A stretch of DNA of 64,000 nucleotides. Source: Methanoregula sp. (GTDB taxonomy: Archaea; Halobacteriota; Methanomicrobia; Methanomicrobiales; Methanospirillaceae). The position numbers and the translations under genes were made by a program. The notes below the pieces were generated by a model. That model was not told where the DNA came from. It did no database searches and saw nothing but the letters and a program-made list of their open reading frames with translations. Shown here piece by piece: positions 9,153 to 17,918 of this stretch. Positions within the stretch are counted from its first letter, which is position 1; each line of letters begins with the position of its first letter. The stretch spans positions 89,607-153,606 of the forward strand of contig NZ_JAQTQD010000005.1 in the NCBI RefSeq assembly GCF_028712425.1. The letters are read 5' to 3'.

Positions 9153-9283
9153 CAGGTCATACGACCTGGAGCACGAGAAGAATTGCATAGCAATTCTTCG
9201 AGGATTTTCCATCAGGAAAATCTTCGACTTCCGAACGGTCCATAAGAATCCCGGGGAGGAGATAATTTCATAGAAATCCCCGG
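9153..9283. repeat. Cluster of four hairpin-forming inverted repeats
   Basis: Four inverted repeats lie in 130 bases. They are 9153-9168 (CAGGTC-atac-GACCTG), 9177-9199 (10-bp perfect stem, loop ATA), 9198-9227 (13-bp stem with one G:T wobble, loop ATCA), and 9251-9283 (CCGGGGA pairing with TCCCCGG, enclosing an ATTTC-ata-GAAAT stem). Stems 2 and 3 abut and share two bases. This lies between the divergent GNAT and asnB genes. It could be a repeat element, an operator array or structured RNA; no known riboswitch class is recognised. Confidence 0.6.
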
Positions 9284-9307
9284 CTTCCGATCCGACCCGC
9301 CTGCTCA

Positions 9308-9318
9308 CATACTTATTA
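9308..9318 (+). promoter_or_regulatory. Probable asnB promoter
   Basis: CATACTTATTA lies 26-36 bases before the asnB ATG, the spacing expected for a TATA box of a leaderless transcript. If correct, the hairpin cluster at 9153-9283 lies upstream of the transcription start and is not part of the asnB mRNA. Confidence 0.4.
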
Positions 9319-9343
9319 CCCACCGGTACCCACCTTTACCATA

Positions 9344-11179
9344 ATGTGCGGGATTGCAGGCCAGTACTGCCTTGATGGGGGGGCGCCGGATAACGACCTC
9401 CTCGCCGCAATGGCCGGGCGGCTCGCCCACCGGGGGCCCGATGGCGAGGGGATGAGGATCTGCGGCAGCACGGGCCTTGTCCACCGCCGCCTTGCCATTA
9501 TCGATCTCACGGACGAAGGGGCCCAGCCGATGACCAACGAGGACGGGACGCTCTGGCTCGTGCTCAATGGCGAGATCTATAATTACATCGAGCTCCGCGA
9601 CGAGCTTCTCGCAAAGGGTCACCGGTTCCACTCCCGTTCCGATACCGAAGTCGTCCTGCATGCCTACGAGGAGTGGGGCGAAGGATGCCTTTCACGGTTC
9701 AACGGCATGTGGGCCTTCGCCCTCTGGGACGGGAAGAAAGAGCAGCTCTTCTGCGCCCGGGACCGGCTCGGGATCAAGCCGTTCTATCATACACAGGCGG
9801 GAGGGTCCTTTCTCTTCGCATCCGAGATCAAGGCCCTGCTCTCCCACCCGGATACCGGCAGAAAACCCGATGACCTGATGCTTGGCACCTTTCTTGCATG
9901 GGGTGTGCTCGACCACTCGGCCCGGACCATGTTCAACGGCATCTCCCAGCTCCTGCCGGCCCATTACCTGGTCGTGGATGCAGGCGGACCAAAACAACCG
10001 GTCCGGTACTGGGATGCTAAGGTCAATCCGGAAATACACGGGAGAACCCCTGATGCGGATATCGCAGCCCGGCTCCTCAACCTTCTCCGCGATGCAACCC
10101 GGATCCACCTCCGGAGCGATGTCGCCGTGGGGACCTGCCTCTCGGGGGGGATCGACTCCTCGACGCTCACCGTGCTCATAAACGACATCATCCAAAAGGA
10201 TGCCCCGGCAAGCATTGGTTCCCGGCAGAAGACCTTCTCCGCTGTCTTCGCCGACAAGCGGTTTGACGAGAGCCGCTATATTGACGAGATTGTACAGGCA
10301 ACCGGGGTCGATGCTCGCCGTGTCGAACCCTCGGCCGGACAGCTCTGGGACGATATCGACCATCTCGTCTGGATACAGGACGAACCGTTTGGCTCCCTCT
10401 CTATCTATGCCCAGTACTGCGTGATGCGGCTTGCACGGGAAAACGTAAAGGTTGTCCTCGACGGACAGGGCGCAGACGAACTCCTTGCCGGGTATATTGC
10501 GTACCAGGGAACCTATCTCGGCACGCTCGCCCGCTCGTTCCGGTGGCTGACGGCAGTACGGGAACTGGCTGGCAGCATGAGCCGCCACGGGGGATTCTTC
10601 CGTTCAGCGCTGGGCCAGCTCCGTGAACGGAAAACACGCCGGGGCCTTCTATCCTGCAAGGCGGAGACCGTCATGCGGTATAACGGCAGCCTTGACCAGG
10701 TACTTCACCGCGAGCTCACCGCAACCAACCTGCCTTCCCTCCTGCATTACGAGGACCGGAATTCCATGGCATTCTCGATCGAGTCCCGGGTACCTTTCCT
10801 TGATTACCGGTTCGTGGAGTATGTCGCAGCCCTGCCGCTGGACCAGAAGATCCGGCACGGGATCACGAAGACCAGCCTCCGCCGTGCCATAAAGGGGATT
10901 GTCCCGGAAGCGATCCGCTGCAGGATGGACAAAATGGGATTTGTGACTCCGGAGCAGGTCTGGATGAGGGAAGATTTGCGCCCATTTGTCCTGGAGGTGC
11001 TCTCTTCAGACTCCTTCCGTAATCGGCCATACTGGGATGCCGGCGCAGTGATCCGCGATTATCTCGCTTTCCTTGATCAGAAGTCCCCGTACTCCCCCGA
11101 GATCTGGCGGATCGTCAACACCGAGCTGTGGCTCCGGCAATTCTTTGACCAGCGCCCTGCACCGGCAACAACGGTATGA
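9344..11179 (+). CDS. asnB: Asparagine synthase (glutamine-hydrolysing)
   Basis: A 611-residue AsnB. The N-terminal Ntn-type glutaminase begins MCGIAG, with Cys2 as nucleophile after Met removal, which fixes the start. The synthetase half carries the ATP pyrophosphatase loop SGGIDSS (267-273). It makes asparagine from aspartate, ATP and glutamine. AsnB-type proteins are also common in surface-polysaccharide loci, and the next gene is manC, so a role in modifying a glycan or peptide cannot be excluded. Length is normal. No close upstream gene on the same strand. Confidence 0.9.
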   Translation: MCGIAGQYCLDGGAPDNDLLAAMAGRLAHRGPDGEGMRICGSTGLVHRRLAIIDLTDEGAQPMTNEDGTLWLVLNGEIYNYIELRDELLAKGHRFHSRSDTEVVLHAYEEWGEGCLSRFNGMWAFALWDGKKEQLFCARDRLGIKPFYHTQAGGSFLFASEIKALLSHPDTGRKPDDLMLGTFLAWGVLDHSARTMFNGISQLLPAHYLVVDAGGPKQPVRYWDAKVNPEIHGRTPDADIAARLLNLLRDATRIHLRSDVAVGTCLSGGIDSSTLTVLINDIIQKDAPASIGSRQKTFSAVFADKRFDESRYIDEIVQATGVDARRVEPSAGQLWDDIDHLVWIQDEPFGSLSIYAQYCVMRLARENVKVVLDGQGADELLAGYIAYQGTYLGTLARSFRWLTAVRELAGSMSRHGGFFRSALGQLRERKTRRGLLSCKAETVMRYNGSLDQVLHRELTATNLPSLLHYEDRNSMAFSIESRVPFLDYRFVEYVAALPLDQKIRHGITKTSLRRAIKGIVPEAIRCRMDKMGFVTPEQVWMREDLRPFVLEVLSSDSFRNRPYWDAGAVIRDYLAFLDQKSPYSPEIWRIVNTELWLRQFFDQRPAPATTV

Positions 11180-11231
11180 GAACTCATGAGAGAATACCCG
11201 GGATTTCCCGGGTACAGGCAGAGAGCGAATC

Positions 11232-11240
11232 CTATAAATG
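11232..11240 (+). promoter_or_regulatory. Probable manC promoter
   Basis: CTATAAATG follows the asnB stop by about 50 bases. A start of transcription near 11262 would leave a 59-base leader before the chosen manC ATG. Confidence 0.4.
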
Positions 11241-11320
11241 ATCATTTCCCGAGAGTATTATATTCACATCCGGTTACCCGGTGGATGCCGGGCCGATTCC
11301 GGATTCTCTTCAGGCGCTTC

Positions 11321-12670
11321 ATGAAATCCATCATCCTTGCCGGCGGTGTCGGGACGCGGCTCTGGCCGCTCTCGCGGGAATATTATCCCAAACAGTTCAT
11401 CCAGCTTGGCGGCCCCTCGCTCTTCCAGAAGACGTATGAGCGGGCGGCCCGGCTCTCGGGCCCGGACACTATCTGGATTGTGACAAACGAGATCCACCGG
11501 TATCTTGTCAGGAACCAGGTCGAGGAGCTTGGGCATACCCTTGACGATTCCCGCCTGCTTGTCGAGCCGGAAGGCAAAAATACCCTTCCCGCCATCGGCT
11601 GGGCACTGCAGCGGATACGGGAGGAAGAACCTCACGCAACGGCCGCGGTGTTCCCCAGCGATCATATCCTGGGAGAGGCCGCACTCGACCAGATCCGTGC
11701 CGCCATGCCCGTGGCAAAAGAATACCTGGTGACATTCGGCGTGAAACCGACCTCCCCCCATACCGGGTACGGGTATATCAGGCCCGGGAAAACACTCCCC
11801 GTTGGTGCTGTTGTCGACCAGTTCAAAGAGAAACCCGATGAGAAAACCGCTAAGGATTACGTCAGACGCGGCTATCTCTGGAACAGCGGCATCTTTCTCC
11901 TCTCAACGGACTGCTTCTTTGCTGAACTGAAAAAATACCAGCCCGGACTGTGCGGGGCACTCAGCGGGGGAGAGGATCCGGACTATGGATCGCTTGACGC
12001 CATCTCCATCGATTACGGGCTGCTGGAGCATTCAAAGAAGGTTGCCGTGGTGCCGCTTGACGCGGAGTGGAACGATCTCGGTACTTTCAGGGCCATGTAT
12101 GAGACAGAACAGCATGACCGGGAAGGAAATGCCGGGGAGGCCGAGTACATCGCTGCCCGGAACAATTTCGTGCATGCGCCGGGCAAAAGAGTGGGCCTGA
12201 TCGGGGTGAGCGATCTCATCGTCGTGGATACCGCCGATGCCCTCCTGGTCTGCCATAACCGGCAGGCTGAGCAGGTCAAGGATCTTGTCATGCGGTATAA
12301 CAACAATGACGACCCGGTGACGCAGTTCCACCGGCAGGTGCACCGCCCGTGGGGCTCGTACACGGTCCTTGAAGAGGGTGCGATGTACAAGATCAAGCGG
12401 GTGACCGTCAGGGCAGGCGAGCGGCTCTCCCTCCAGCTCCACCACCACCGGAGCGAGCACTGGGTCGTGGTGAACGGGACTGCCGAGATCGAGCTGAACG
12501 GCGAGAAGAAACTCCTGCGGAAAGGAGAGAGCACCTATGTCCACAGCGGCATGAGACACCGGCTGAAGAACCCGGGTCTTATCCCCCTTGAAGTGATCGA
12601 GGTCCAGCTCGGCGATTATCTCGAAGAGGACGATATCGTCCGGTTCGATGACGAATATGGCCGGAAGTGA
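11321..12670 (+). CDS. manC: Mannose-1-phosphate guanylyltransferase / mannose-6-phosphate isomerase
   Basis: A 449-residue bifunctional enzyme. The nucleotidyltransferase signature LAGGVGTRLWPLSREYYPKQ occupies residues 6-25, and FKEKP (about 168) is the sugar-phosphate loop. The C-terminal cupin (from about 343, RPWGSYTVLEEG, with His in LQLHHHRSEHW) is the type II phosphomannose isomerase. Together they make GDP-mannose, the donor for the mannosyltransferases encoded at 18991-23134. The family start MKSIILAGG selects the ATG at 11321 over upstream in-frame codons. Confidence 0.92.
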   Translation: MKSIILAGGVGTRLWPLSREYYPKQFIQLGGPSLFQKTYERAARLSGPDTIWIVTNEIHRYLVRNQVEELGHTLDDSRLLVEPEGKNTLPAIGWALQRIREEEPHATAAVFPSDHILGEAALDQIRAAMPVAKEYLVTFGVKPTSPHTGYGYIRPGKTLPVGAVVDQFKEKPDEKTAKDYVRRGYLWNSGIFLLSTDCFFAELKKYQPGLCGALSGGEDPDYGSLDAISIDYGLLEHSKKVAVVPLDAEWNDLGTFRAMYETEQHDREGNAGEAEYIAARNNFVHAPGKRVGLIGVSDLIVVDTADALLVCHNRQAEQVKDLVMRYNNNDDPVTQFHRQVHRPWGSYTVLEEGAMYKIKRVTVRAGERLSLQLHHHRSEHWVVVNGTAEIELNGEKKLLRKGESTYVHSGMRHRLKNPGLIPLEVIEVQLGDYLEEDDIVRFDDEYGRK

Positions 12671-12697
12671 GAGCCCCGCTCTCCCGTATTCCGGCAA

Positions 12698-14536
12698 TCA
12701 CCTGTTTGGTTTTTGATACGTTTTGGATCTCTTCTGCATAGTTCCGGTATATTCTCGTGCAAGACACTGCGGGCCGCTCCCGATAAGGTCCCTTCTCCCT
12801 GCGGTTTTCAGCCCTTCGAGAACCAGCCCGCGGTTCTTTGGTTCGCGGTACTGGAGCAGGGCACGCTGGACCTGCTTCTCTCTTCCCGTTGCCACATGCA
12901 CGGGCTTTCCGGTGAACGGGTCAAGCCCGGTATAATACATGCAGGTCGAGACGCTCATTGGTGTCGGGGTAAAGTCCTGCACCTGCTCGGTATAGAGGTT
13001 ATTGTCGCGGATGTACTCGGCCAGCCGTACCATGTCGCGGACAGTACAGCCCGGGTGGCCGGACATAAAATACGGGACGAGATACTGTTTTTTTGTTTTT
13101 CCTTCCTGCAGGTGTGCAAACTCCCTGCGGAACCGGTCAAAGACTTCCTGCGGGGATTTGTTCATCAGGGCAGTCACTGCGGGGGAGATGTGTTCCGGGG
13201 CCACTTTCAGGTGGCCGGAGACATGGTGGTCGCAGATCAGTCCGAGGTACTGCCCCGGATCTGCAACAACGAGATCATAACGGATACCCGACCCGATGAA
13301 GACCTTCTTAACGCCCGGGATGTTCCTGAGAGTTGTCAGGAGCTCGCACTGGGAGGCATGGCTTGCATGCAGGGTCCGGCAGGCCGGGCTGCAATGCCTG
13401 TCCCGGCACGCTCCCGCCTTATTCCAGAGATCGCAGTACATACCATACATGTTTGCAGTCGGGCCCCCGACGTCCTGCACAATCCCTTTGAATCCCGGCA
13501 TCTTCGTCATCAGGGTCACCTCCCGCACCAGTGATTCTCTGCTCCGGCTCTGGACGATCCTGCCCTGGTGGTGGGTGAGGGCACAGAACGAGCAGGCGCC
13601 AAAACACCCGCGGTGGCTCACAACCGAGAACCGGACCGGCTCCAGCGCCGGAACGGGCTTCTTGTAAGACGGGTGTGCTTCCCGCGAAAATGGCAGTTCA
13701 TAGATGTGGTCGAGTTCCTTAGTGCTCAACGGTTTAGCAGGGGGATTCTGGATGATGACCGTCTTTGGGTGGGGCTGTGCAACGGCCTTTCCCCGGACCG
13801 GATCCTGCTCGGCATAATGGAGGGCGAACGCCCGGGCATAGACTTCCTTGTCCTTTACCACATCGGCAAAGCCGGGGATCTCCACAACTCCTGCGGGCGG
13901 GGACCTGCGCCATTCAGCGATCTCCATGGTGTATGCTGTCCCGCGGATATCGCGGACTGACCTGACAGTGTCTCCTGCATTGAGGCGGTGTGCGATCTCA
14001 GCCATCTGCCGCTCGGCCATGCCGAACGCGAGAAGATCGGCAGGGGCGTCGGCAAGGATCCCCTGCCGCACCCGGTCCTGCCAGTAGTCATAGTGGGCGA
14101 ACCGGCGGAGACTTGCCTCGATCCCGCCAAGAACAATGGGGACACCGGGGAAGAGCTGCCGGACCTTGTTGGAATAAACGATAACAGCCCGGTCCGGCCG
14201 TTTTAAAATCCCGCCCGGAGAGTAGACATCGTCACTTCTCCGCTTTCGGTTCGGGGTGAAGTTGTTCACCATCGAATCGACGTTGCCGGAGGAGATAACA
14301 AAGAAAAGCCGGGGCACTCCAAGCCGGGTGAAATCCGCATCGGATTTCCAGTCAGGCTGTGAAATGATCCCTACAGAGAACCCGGCATCCCAGAGTACCC
14401 TCCCGATAAGTGAGGTCCCGAATGACGGGTGGTCGACATATGCATCGCCCGTGATAAGGATGATGTCGAACTGGTCAATGCCAAGCTGCTCTCCCTCTTC
14501 CCGGGACATCGGGAGAAAACGTGACTGCGGGATCAT
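12698..14536 (-). CDS. YgiQ-family radical SAM protein
   Basis: A 612-residue protein with an N-terminal domain (ITGDAYVDHPSFG, about 28-40) followed by a radical SAM core whose [4Fe-4S]-binding cysteines are C311, C315 and C318 (CxxxCxxC). The C-terminal region contains the conserved YTGLDPFTGKPV motif. This matches the UPF0313/YgiQ family in length and order. The reaction is unknown. The neighbouring DUF296 gene is 39 bases upstream on the same strand and may be cotranscribed. Confidence 0.88.
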   Translation of the reverse strand: MIPQSRFLPMSREEGEQLGIDQFDIILITGDAYVDHPSFGTSLIGRVLWDAGFSVGIISQPDWKSDADFTRLGVPRLFFVISSGNVDSMVNNFTPNRKRRSDDVYSPGGILKRPDRAVIVYSNKVRQLFPGVPIVLGGIEASLRRFAHYDYWQDRVRQGILADAPADLLAFGMAERQMAEIAHRLNAGDTVRSVRDIRGTAYTMEIAEWRRSPPAGVVEIPGFADVVKDKEVYARAFALHYAEQDPVRGKAVAQPHPKTVIIQNPPAKPLSTKELDHIYELPFSREAHPSYKKPVPALEPVRFSVVSHRGCFGACSFCALTHHQGRIVQSRSRESLVREVTLMTKMPGFKGIVQDVGGPTANMYGMYCDLWNKAGACRDRHCSPACRTLHASHASQCELLTTLRNIPGVKKVFIGSGIRYDLVVADPGQYLGLICDHHVSGHLKVAPEHISPAVTALMNKSPQEVFDRFRREFAHLQEGKTKKQYLVPYFMSGHPGCTVRDMVRLAEYIRDNNLYTEQVQDFTPTPMSVSTCMYYTGLDPFTGKPVHVATGREKQVQRALLQYREPKNRGLVLEGLKTAGRRDLIGSGPQCLAREYTGTMQKRSKTYQKPNR

Positions 14537-14575
14537 AACGAAAAGAATTGTCCGGGGGCCGTGAGGAGGGCCGGA

Positions 14576-15160
14576 TTACGCCGGTGGCTTTTTCGTGAGG
14601 TCGCGGATGATCTCGGCAAGACCTCCCTCCAGCTCGCTTCCGTCGTTGTTCTTCTCGCCGGGTTGTACCGGTTCTTCCTCTTCTCCCGGCAGGGTTGCCT
14701 GACCCGAATCCTTCGCCCGGGTATCCTTCAGGACCGGAAGGTGGAGCTGCATCTTTTCGTCATATTCGCGCCTTGCAGAGAGGCCGGTGATCTCGTAGAT
14801 CACTGCCTCGACAATCAGGTACGTGACAGCCCGTTCGCGAAGACACCCGGTCAGGGCGTGGCCGGCCCGGCCAACGGATGCATGGTAGTGGATGTGGGGA
14901 CCGCCGTCGCCCGGATAGATCGTCCCGACGCCAAAAACTTCCCAGCCACCTTCAAAAAAGATAAAGTGCGGATCCGGTGGAATGACCGGCTTCTCCGGCC
15001 CGGTTACCATCTTGCCATCCATAAGGGCACCCAGGAAGATCACCGAACCGGCCTGGATACTCTTATCCACGATGAAGCGGCGGAGAGATACTAACAGGTC
15101 TTCCCCGTCATCGATCCTCACGACAAAGATCCTGCCGATCTGACCTTCCGTGTATTGCAT
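14576..15160 (-). CDS. PPC-domain (DUF296) protein
   Basis: A 194-residue protein. Residues 1-140 form a PPC/DUF296 domain, with metal-ligand histidines H89, H91, H93 in GPHIHYHAS and GRAGHALTG nearby. Archaeal stand-alone PPC proteins are trimeric and often annotated DNA-binding, but DNA binding comes from AT-hook partners in plants and is not shown here. The C-terminal 50 residues are Glu/Pro/Gln-rich and probably disordered. TGAGGAT sits immediately before the ATG. Confidence 0.85.
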   Translation of the reverse strand: MQYTEGQIGRIFVVRIDDGEDLLVSLRRFIVDKSIQAGSVIFLGALMDGKMVTGPEKPVIPPDPHFIFFEGGWEVFGVGTIYPGDGGPHIHYHASVGRAGHALTGCLRERAVTYLIVEAVIYEITGLSARREYDEKMQLHLPVLKDTRAKDSGQATLPGEEEEPVQPGEKNNDGSELEGGLAEIIRDLTKKPPA

Positions 15161-15200
15161 ATCCTCAGATCCGTTTTCTGGTATTGATATGGTGTGCCCC

Positions 15201-15210
15201 GGTTTATATC
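15201..15210 (-). promoter_or_regulatory. TATA element for the DUF296 gene
   Basis: On the minus strand GATATAAACC precedes the start at 15160 by about 45 bases, predicting transcription from near 15179 with a short leader that contains a ribosome-binding sequence. Confidence 0.5.
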
Positions 15211-15255
15211 ATATACGGCAGGGAAATGTATTCCCGACCGCCCCTTCTCATCATC

Positions 15256-15261
15256 AAAAAA
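15256..15261 (-). terminator. Oligo-T terminator after the DUF2207 gene
   Basis: Nine bases past the DUF2207 stop the minus strand reads CGTTTTTTGA. An oligo-T run without a stable stem is the usual archaeal termination signal. Confidence 0.4.
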
Positions 15262-15269
15262 CGGGGGGA

Positions 15270-17093
15270 TCAGCGCCCTCCGGCCCCACCGCCGCCAAAC
15301 CCTCCGCCGCCACCGAAGCCACCTCCGCCAAATCCCCCGTGGCCCGAGCTGTGCTGGCTGGGCGGCGAGAACGTCGAGAGCGGGACAAAGGCATGGCTCA
15401 TGCCCATGACCCCGAGCGGGACTCCTGTCTCCGGGATGCTGATATTGAGGGATTTCATCGCTACCTCAACCTTCTCACCAACACCGAGAGCTGTACCATA
15501 TACGAGCCACTCGCCCCACATCGGGAGGTCGGCCGGGGCGTATTTCTGGATCATTGCCATGTTGGAGAGGAAGCGGCTAAAGGCATCCCATTCGAGCTTG
15601 TCTCTGTAATGGTCGTCCTTCCAGTGCCCGAAGAGGGTTGTCGGGGCAGCAAAGGCAATCGCTGCCTGGACCACGACGATAATCCAAAGCCCGAGGGTGG
15701 GAAGGAGGATATACGACAGCATGGGCATGACAAGAAGGAAGATAATGGTTATCCCGAGCATAACGAACGCCCCGAGGAGGAGGGGGATAACATGGTCCCT
15801 GCCATCCACGATGTACTCGCCGGAGAGCGAGGTATCCACCCGGCTGGTCACATCGGAGAGAGAGCGCTGGTACCGGAGGGCAGTCTCCTCAGCGCTGCGC
15901 TCTGTTTCCGCAAGCTTTGTCAGCCCTGCAATCCGCTGCGTCTCAACAATCCCGTCTTCGGCAAGGGTGTTGAGAAACGCAATGACGCGCTGCTCGTACA
16001 TATCCGTGCCGGTCTCGGACAGGACACGGATCTGGATTCCTTTGCCTCCGTCGGTTTCCGTGATGGCAATATTCTTCCTCCGGTGGAGATCGAGCAGGGT
16101 GGCGTAATACCCGTCCGCGTCAAAGTCTGTGGCATCATTTTTAAAGATAAGATTCACCTGCCAGGGTTTCAGGTTCGTCTTCGGCATTGTGCTCAGGTAG
16201 GCAGGCACCGTGAACTCCTTCTCCCTGCCGTACCTGCGGCATATCACGACCAGCAGGAGGGGGACGAGGATGACGGCAACCATACCAAGGGTGTTTAGCA
16301 GCCAGGCCGCATAGTACTGGAGATTGTACCAGAATGCTCCTGACACTGAACTCTCTTTCACGTTGGGAGTTTCAGATCTGAATCCCGGTATCCCGCTGAA
16401 CGCCTCTTTTGTGCCGAGCATTTCAACCGCCAGGATCTCGTCTGCTGCAAGGCTTCCGGTGATGATGTAGCTGTCGTCCACCTTCCGGACCTGAAGAGAC
16501 GGGGGATAGGCATACACAGTGTCTATCCCTGTTGCAGGGACCGTGACTTTCACGCTGCGATAGGGAATGTGTGATGTTCCGGCCAGCTTCAGGTTGAGGT
16601 GTGTTGCAGATGCTTCATACTCAAGCGGGGGGCTGATAACGTACGAATACCGTGCAGGATACTCGCCGGCAGTGAAGTACGAAGGATTGTAGATCCCGAC
16701 TTCGTTGTACTCTGCAAGGCCTCCCAGCCTGCTGCGGGATAATTCGCTGGCATAAGTTCCGTACAAGGTCACCTTCCCGGCAGAGTCCCGGATATACCCG
16801 GTTGTCCCGGGAGCGGGTTCCATGGCCACGAAGCGGATAAACGGCTCCAGGCTGTCAGTCAGCGTGAGAGGTGCTTCCCAGATGCGGTAGAGCATCCGGT
16901 ACTCGCCGCTGGTACCAACGTGATACGTGTACTGCTCCGAGAGCGCCCCGTCCCTGGAAAGGACTGCTTCGTAGGAGGTGACTGAGAGGTCACCTTCAAA
17001 GAGCGGGGGGAGGATGAATACGAGGATGAGGGCGATGATGCCAAGGGCAAGCCCTGCCCCCACAACAAGCCCCAGTTGTCGTGTCTCGCTCAC
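15270..17093 (-). CDS. DUF2207-type membrane protein with Gly-rich tail
   Basis: A 607-residue membrane protein. There is one membrane segment at about 9-32, a large extracytoplasmic beta-rich domain, a second segment at about 256-285, and two more near 437-490. The last 25 residues are almost only Gly, Phe and Ala/Arg, as in many DUF2207 proteins, which also occur beside LemA in bacteria and archaea. The GTG start is 13 bases past the LemA stop. The pair probably works together at the membrane; function is unknown. Confidence 0.8.
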   Translation of the reverse strand: MSETRQLGLVVGAGLALGIIALILVFILPPLFEGDLSVTSYEAVLSRDGALSEQYTYHVGTSGEYRMLYRIWEAPLTLTDSLEPFIRFVAMEPAPGTTGYIRDSAGKVTLYGTYASELSRSRLGGLAEYNEVGIYNPSYFTAGEYPARYSYVISPPLEYEASATHLNLKLAGTSHIPYRSVKVTVPATGIDTVYAYPPSLQVRKVDDSYIITGSLAADEILAVEMLGTKEAFSGIPGFRSETPNVKESSVSGAFWYNLQYYAAWLLNTLGMVAVILVPLLLVVICRRYGREKEFTVPAYLSTMPKTNLKPWQVNLIFKNDATDFDADGYYATLLDLHRRKNIAITETDGGKGIQIRVLSETGTDMYEQRVIAFLNTLAEDGIVETQRIAGLTKLAETERSAEETALRYQRSLSDVTSRVDTSLSGEYIVDGRDHVIPLLLGAFVMLGITIIFLLVMPMLSYILLPTLGLWIIVVVQAAIAFAAPTTLFGHWKDDHYRDKLEWDAFSRFLSNMAMIQKYAPADLPMWGEWLVYGTALGVGEKVEVAMKSLNISIPETGVPLGVMGMSHAFVPLSTFSPPSQHSSGHGGFGGGGFGGGGGFGGGGAGGR

Positions 17094-17106
17094 AGGAATT
17101 ACCCGG

Positions 17107-17676
17107 TCAGAACTCGATCTTCGGCGGGGTCTTTATGGCTTCCTCGAACTGGAGATATTCGAGTTTGACGAGGTGCATCATCTTTGCCACGAAGTTCGAG
17201 GGGATGGTGTCCATCATGGTGTTAAACTCCTGCGAGATGTTGTTGAAAGTATAGCGCTGGCGGGCGATCTCGTCCTCCAGTCCCTTGACCGAGTCCATGA
17301 GGCTCGTTACGGTGGTCGAGGTCTTGAGGTCTGGATAGTTTTCGGCAACCGCAAGGAGTCGCCCGAAGATGGAGCGGGACTCGGCCTCGACCTTGTTCAA
17401 ATCGCCGGGACCGGCTGTTGCAACGCTCGCCCGCATGGCAGTGACTTTTTCAAGAGTCTCCTTCTCGAATTTGGCATAGCTCTTCACAGCCCCGAGCAGC
17501 TGATCGATCATATCGAGCCGCTTCTTCATGGCAACCCGGATCTGGCCGAGCGTTGCCTCGGAGGAGTTCCTGAGGCTGACGAACCGGTTGTAGATGCTCA
17601 CAATCCAGAGGATGAGTCCGATGATGACCAGGATAATGATGCCCGGGATAATCCAACCAATAATTCCTTCCAGCAT
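17107..17676 (-). CDS. LemA family protein
   Basis: A 189-residue LemA protein with one N-terminal membrane segment (about 2-26, [20 protein letters not shown]) followed by an antiparallel helical bundle containing the conserved YNRFVSLRN and [12 protein letters not shown] segments. I took the ATG at 17676 because it starts the family-typical hydrophobic helix; the reading from 17751 adds a polar extension. First gene of a two-gene unit with the DUF2207 protein. Confidence 0.88.
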   Translation of the reverse strand: MLEGIIGWIIPGIIILVIIGLILWIVSIYNRFVSLRNSSEATLGQIRVAMKKRLDMIDQLLGAVKSYAKFEKETLEKVTAMRASVATAGPGDLNKVEAESRSIFGRLLAVAENYPDLKTSTTVTSLMDSVKGLEDEIARQRYTFNNISQEFNTMMDTIPSNFVAKMMHLVKLEYLQFEEAIKTPPKIEF

Positions 17677-17797
17677 TGTTCTCGCTTGTACTGATGATCG
17701 TTTTGAGTGATAAGGTAATTGGCCACCGGCAGGAATCTCGACAGGTATCATGAACCTTCAATATTTTAGCAGGTATGCGCGAGCTTAAAAGGGAGGC

Positions 17798-17842
17798 GGA
17801 TTTTCCATCAGACTGCACCTGAAAAATTTTCATCGCGATTAT
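17798..17842. repeat. Sequence blocks shared with other intergenic regions
   Basis: GGATTTTCCATCAG at 17798-17811 is identical to 9202-9215 in the asnB hairpin cluster. TTTTCATCGCGAT at about 17827-17839 recurs at about 48466-48478. The latter is followed here by a second near-copy (TCATCGTGAT), giving two direct repeats at a 12-base period. The region is between the LemA and SelB-like genes. Confidence 0.45.
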
Positions 17843-17904
17843 CATCGTGATCGAAAAAATGATCCGGATCAATCACACTCTGGCGGATTGTATTCCGGGT
17901 TGTG

Positions 17905-17911
17905 AAAAAAA
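17905..17911 (-). terminator. Oligo-T terminator after the SelB-like gene
   Basis: The minus strand reads CCCCTTTTTTTCAC beginning a few bases after the stop codon at 17919, an archaeal oligo-T terminator. Confidence 0.45.
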
Positions 17912-17918
17912 GGGGATA

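Noticed and set aside
9100..9343. Possible riboswitch or T-box before asnB
   Set aside because: Hairpins are present, but no known class motif is seen and the inferred promoter is downstream of them.
17450..17872. 140-codon minus-strand frame overlapping LemA
   Set aside because: Out-of-frame reading of lemA plus its upstream region; the LemA frame is well conserved.
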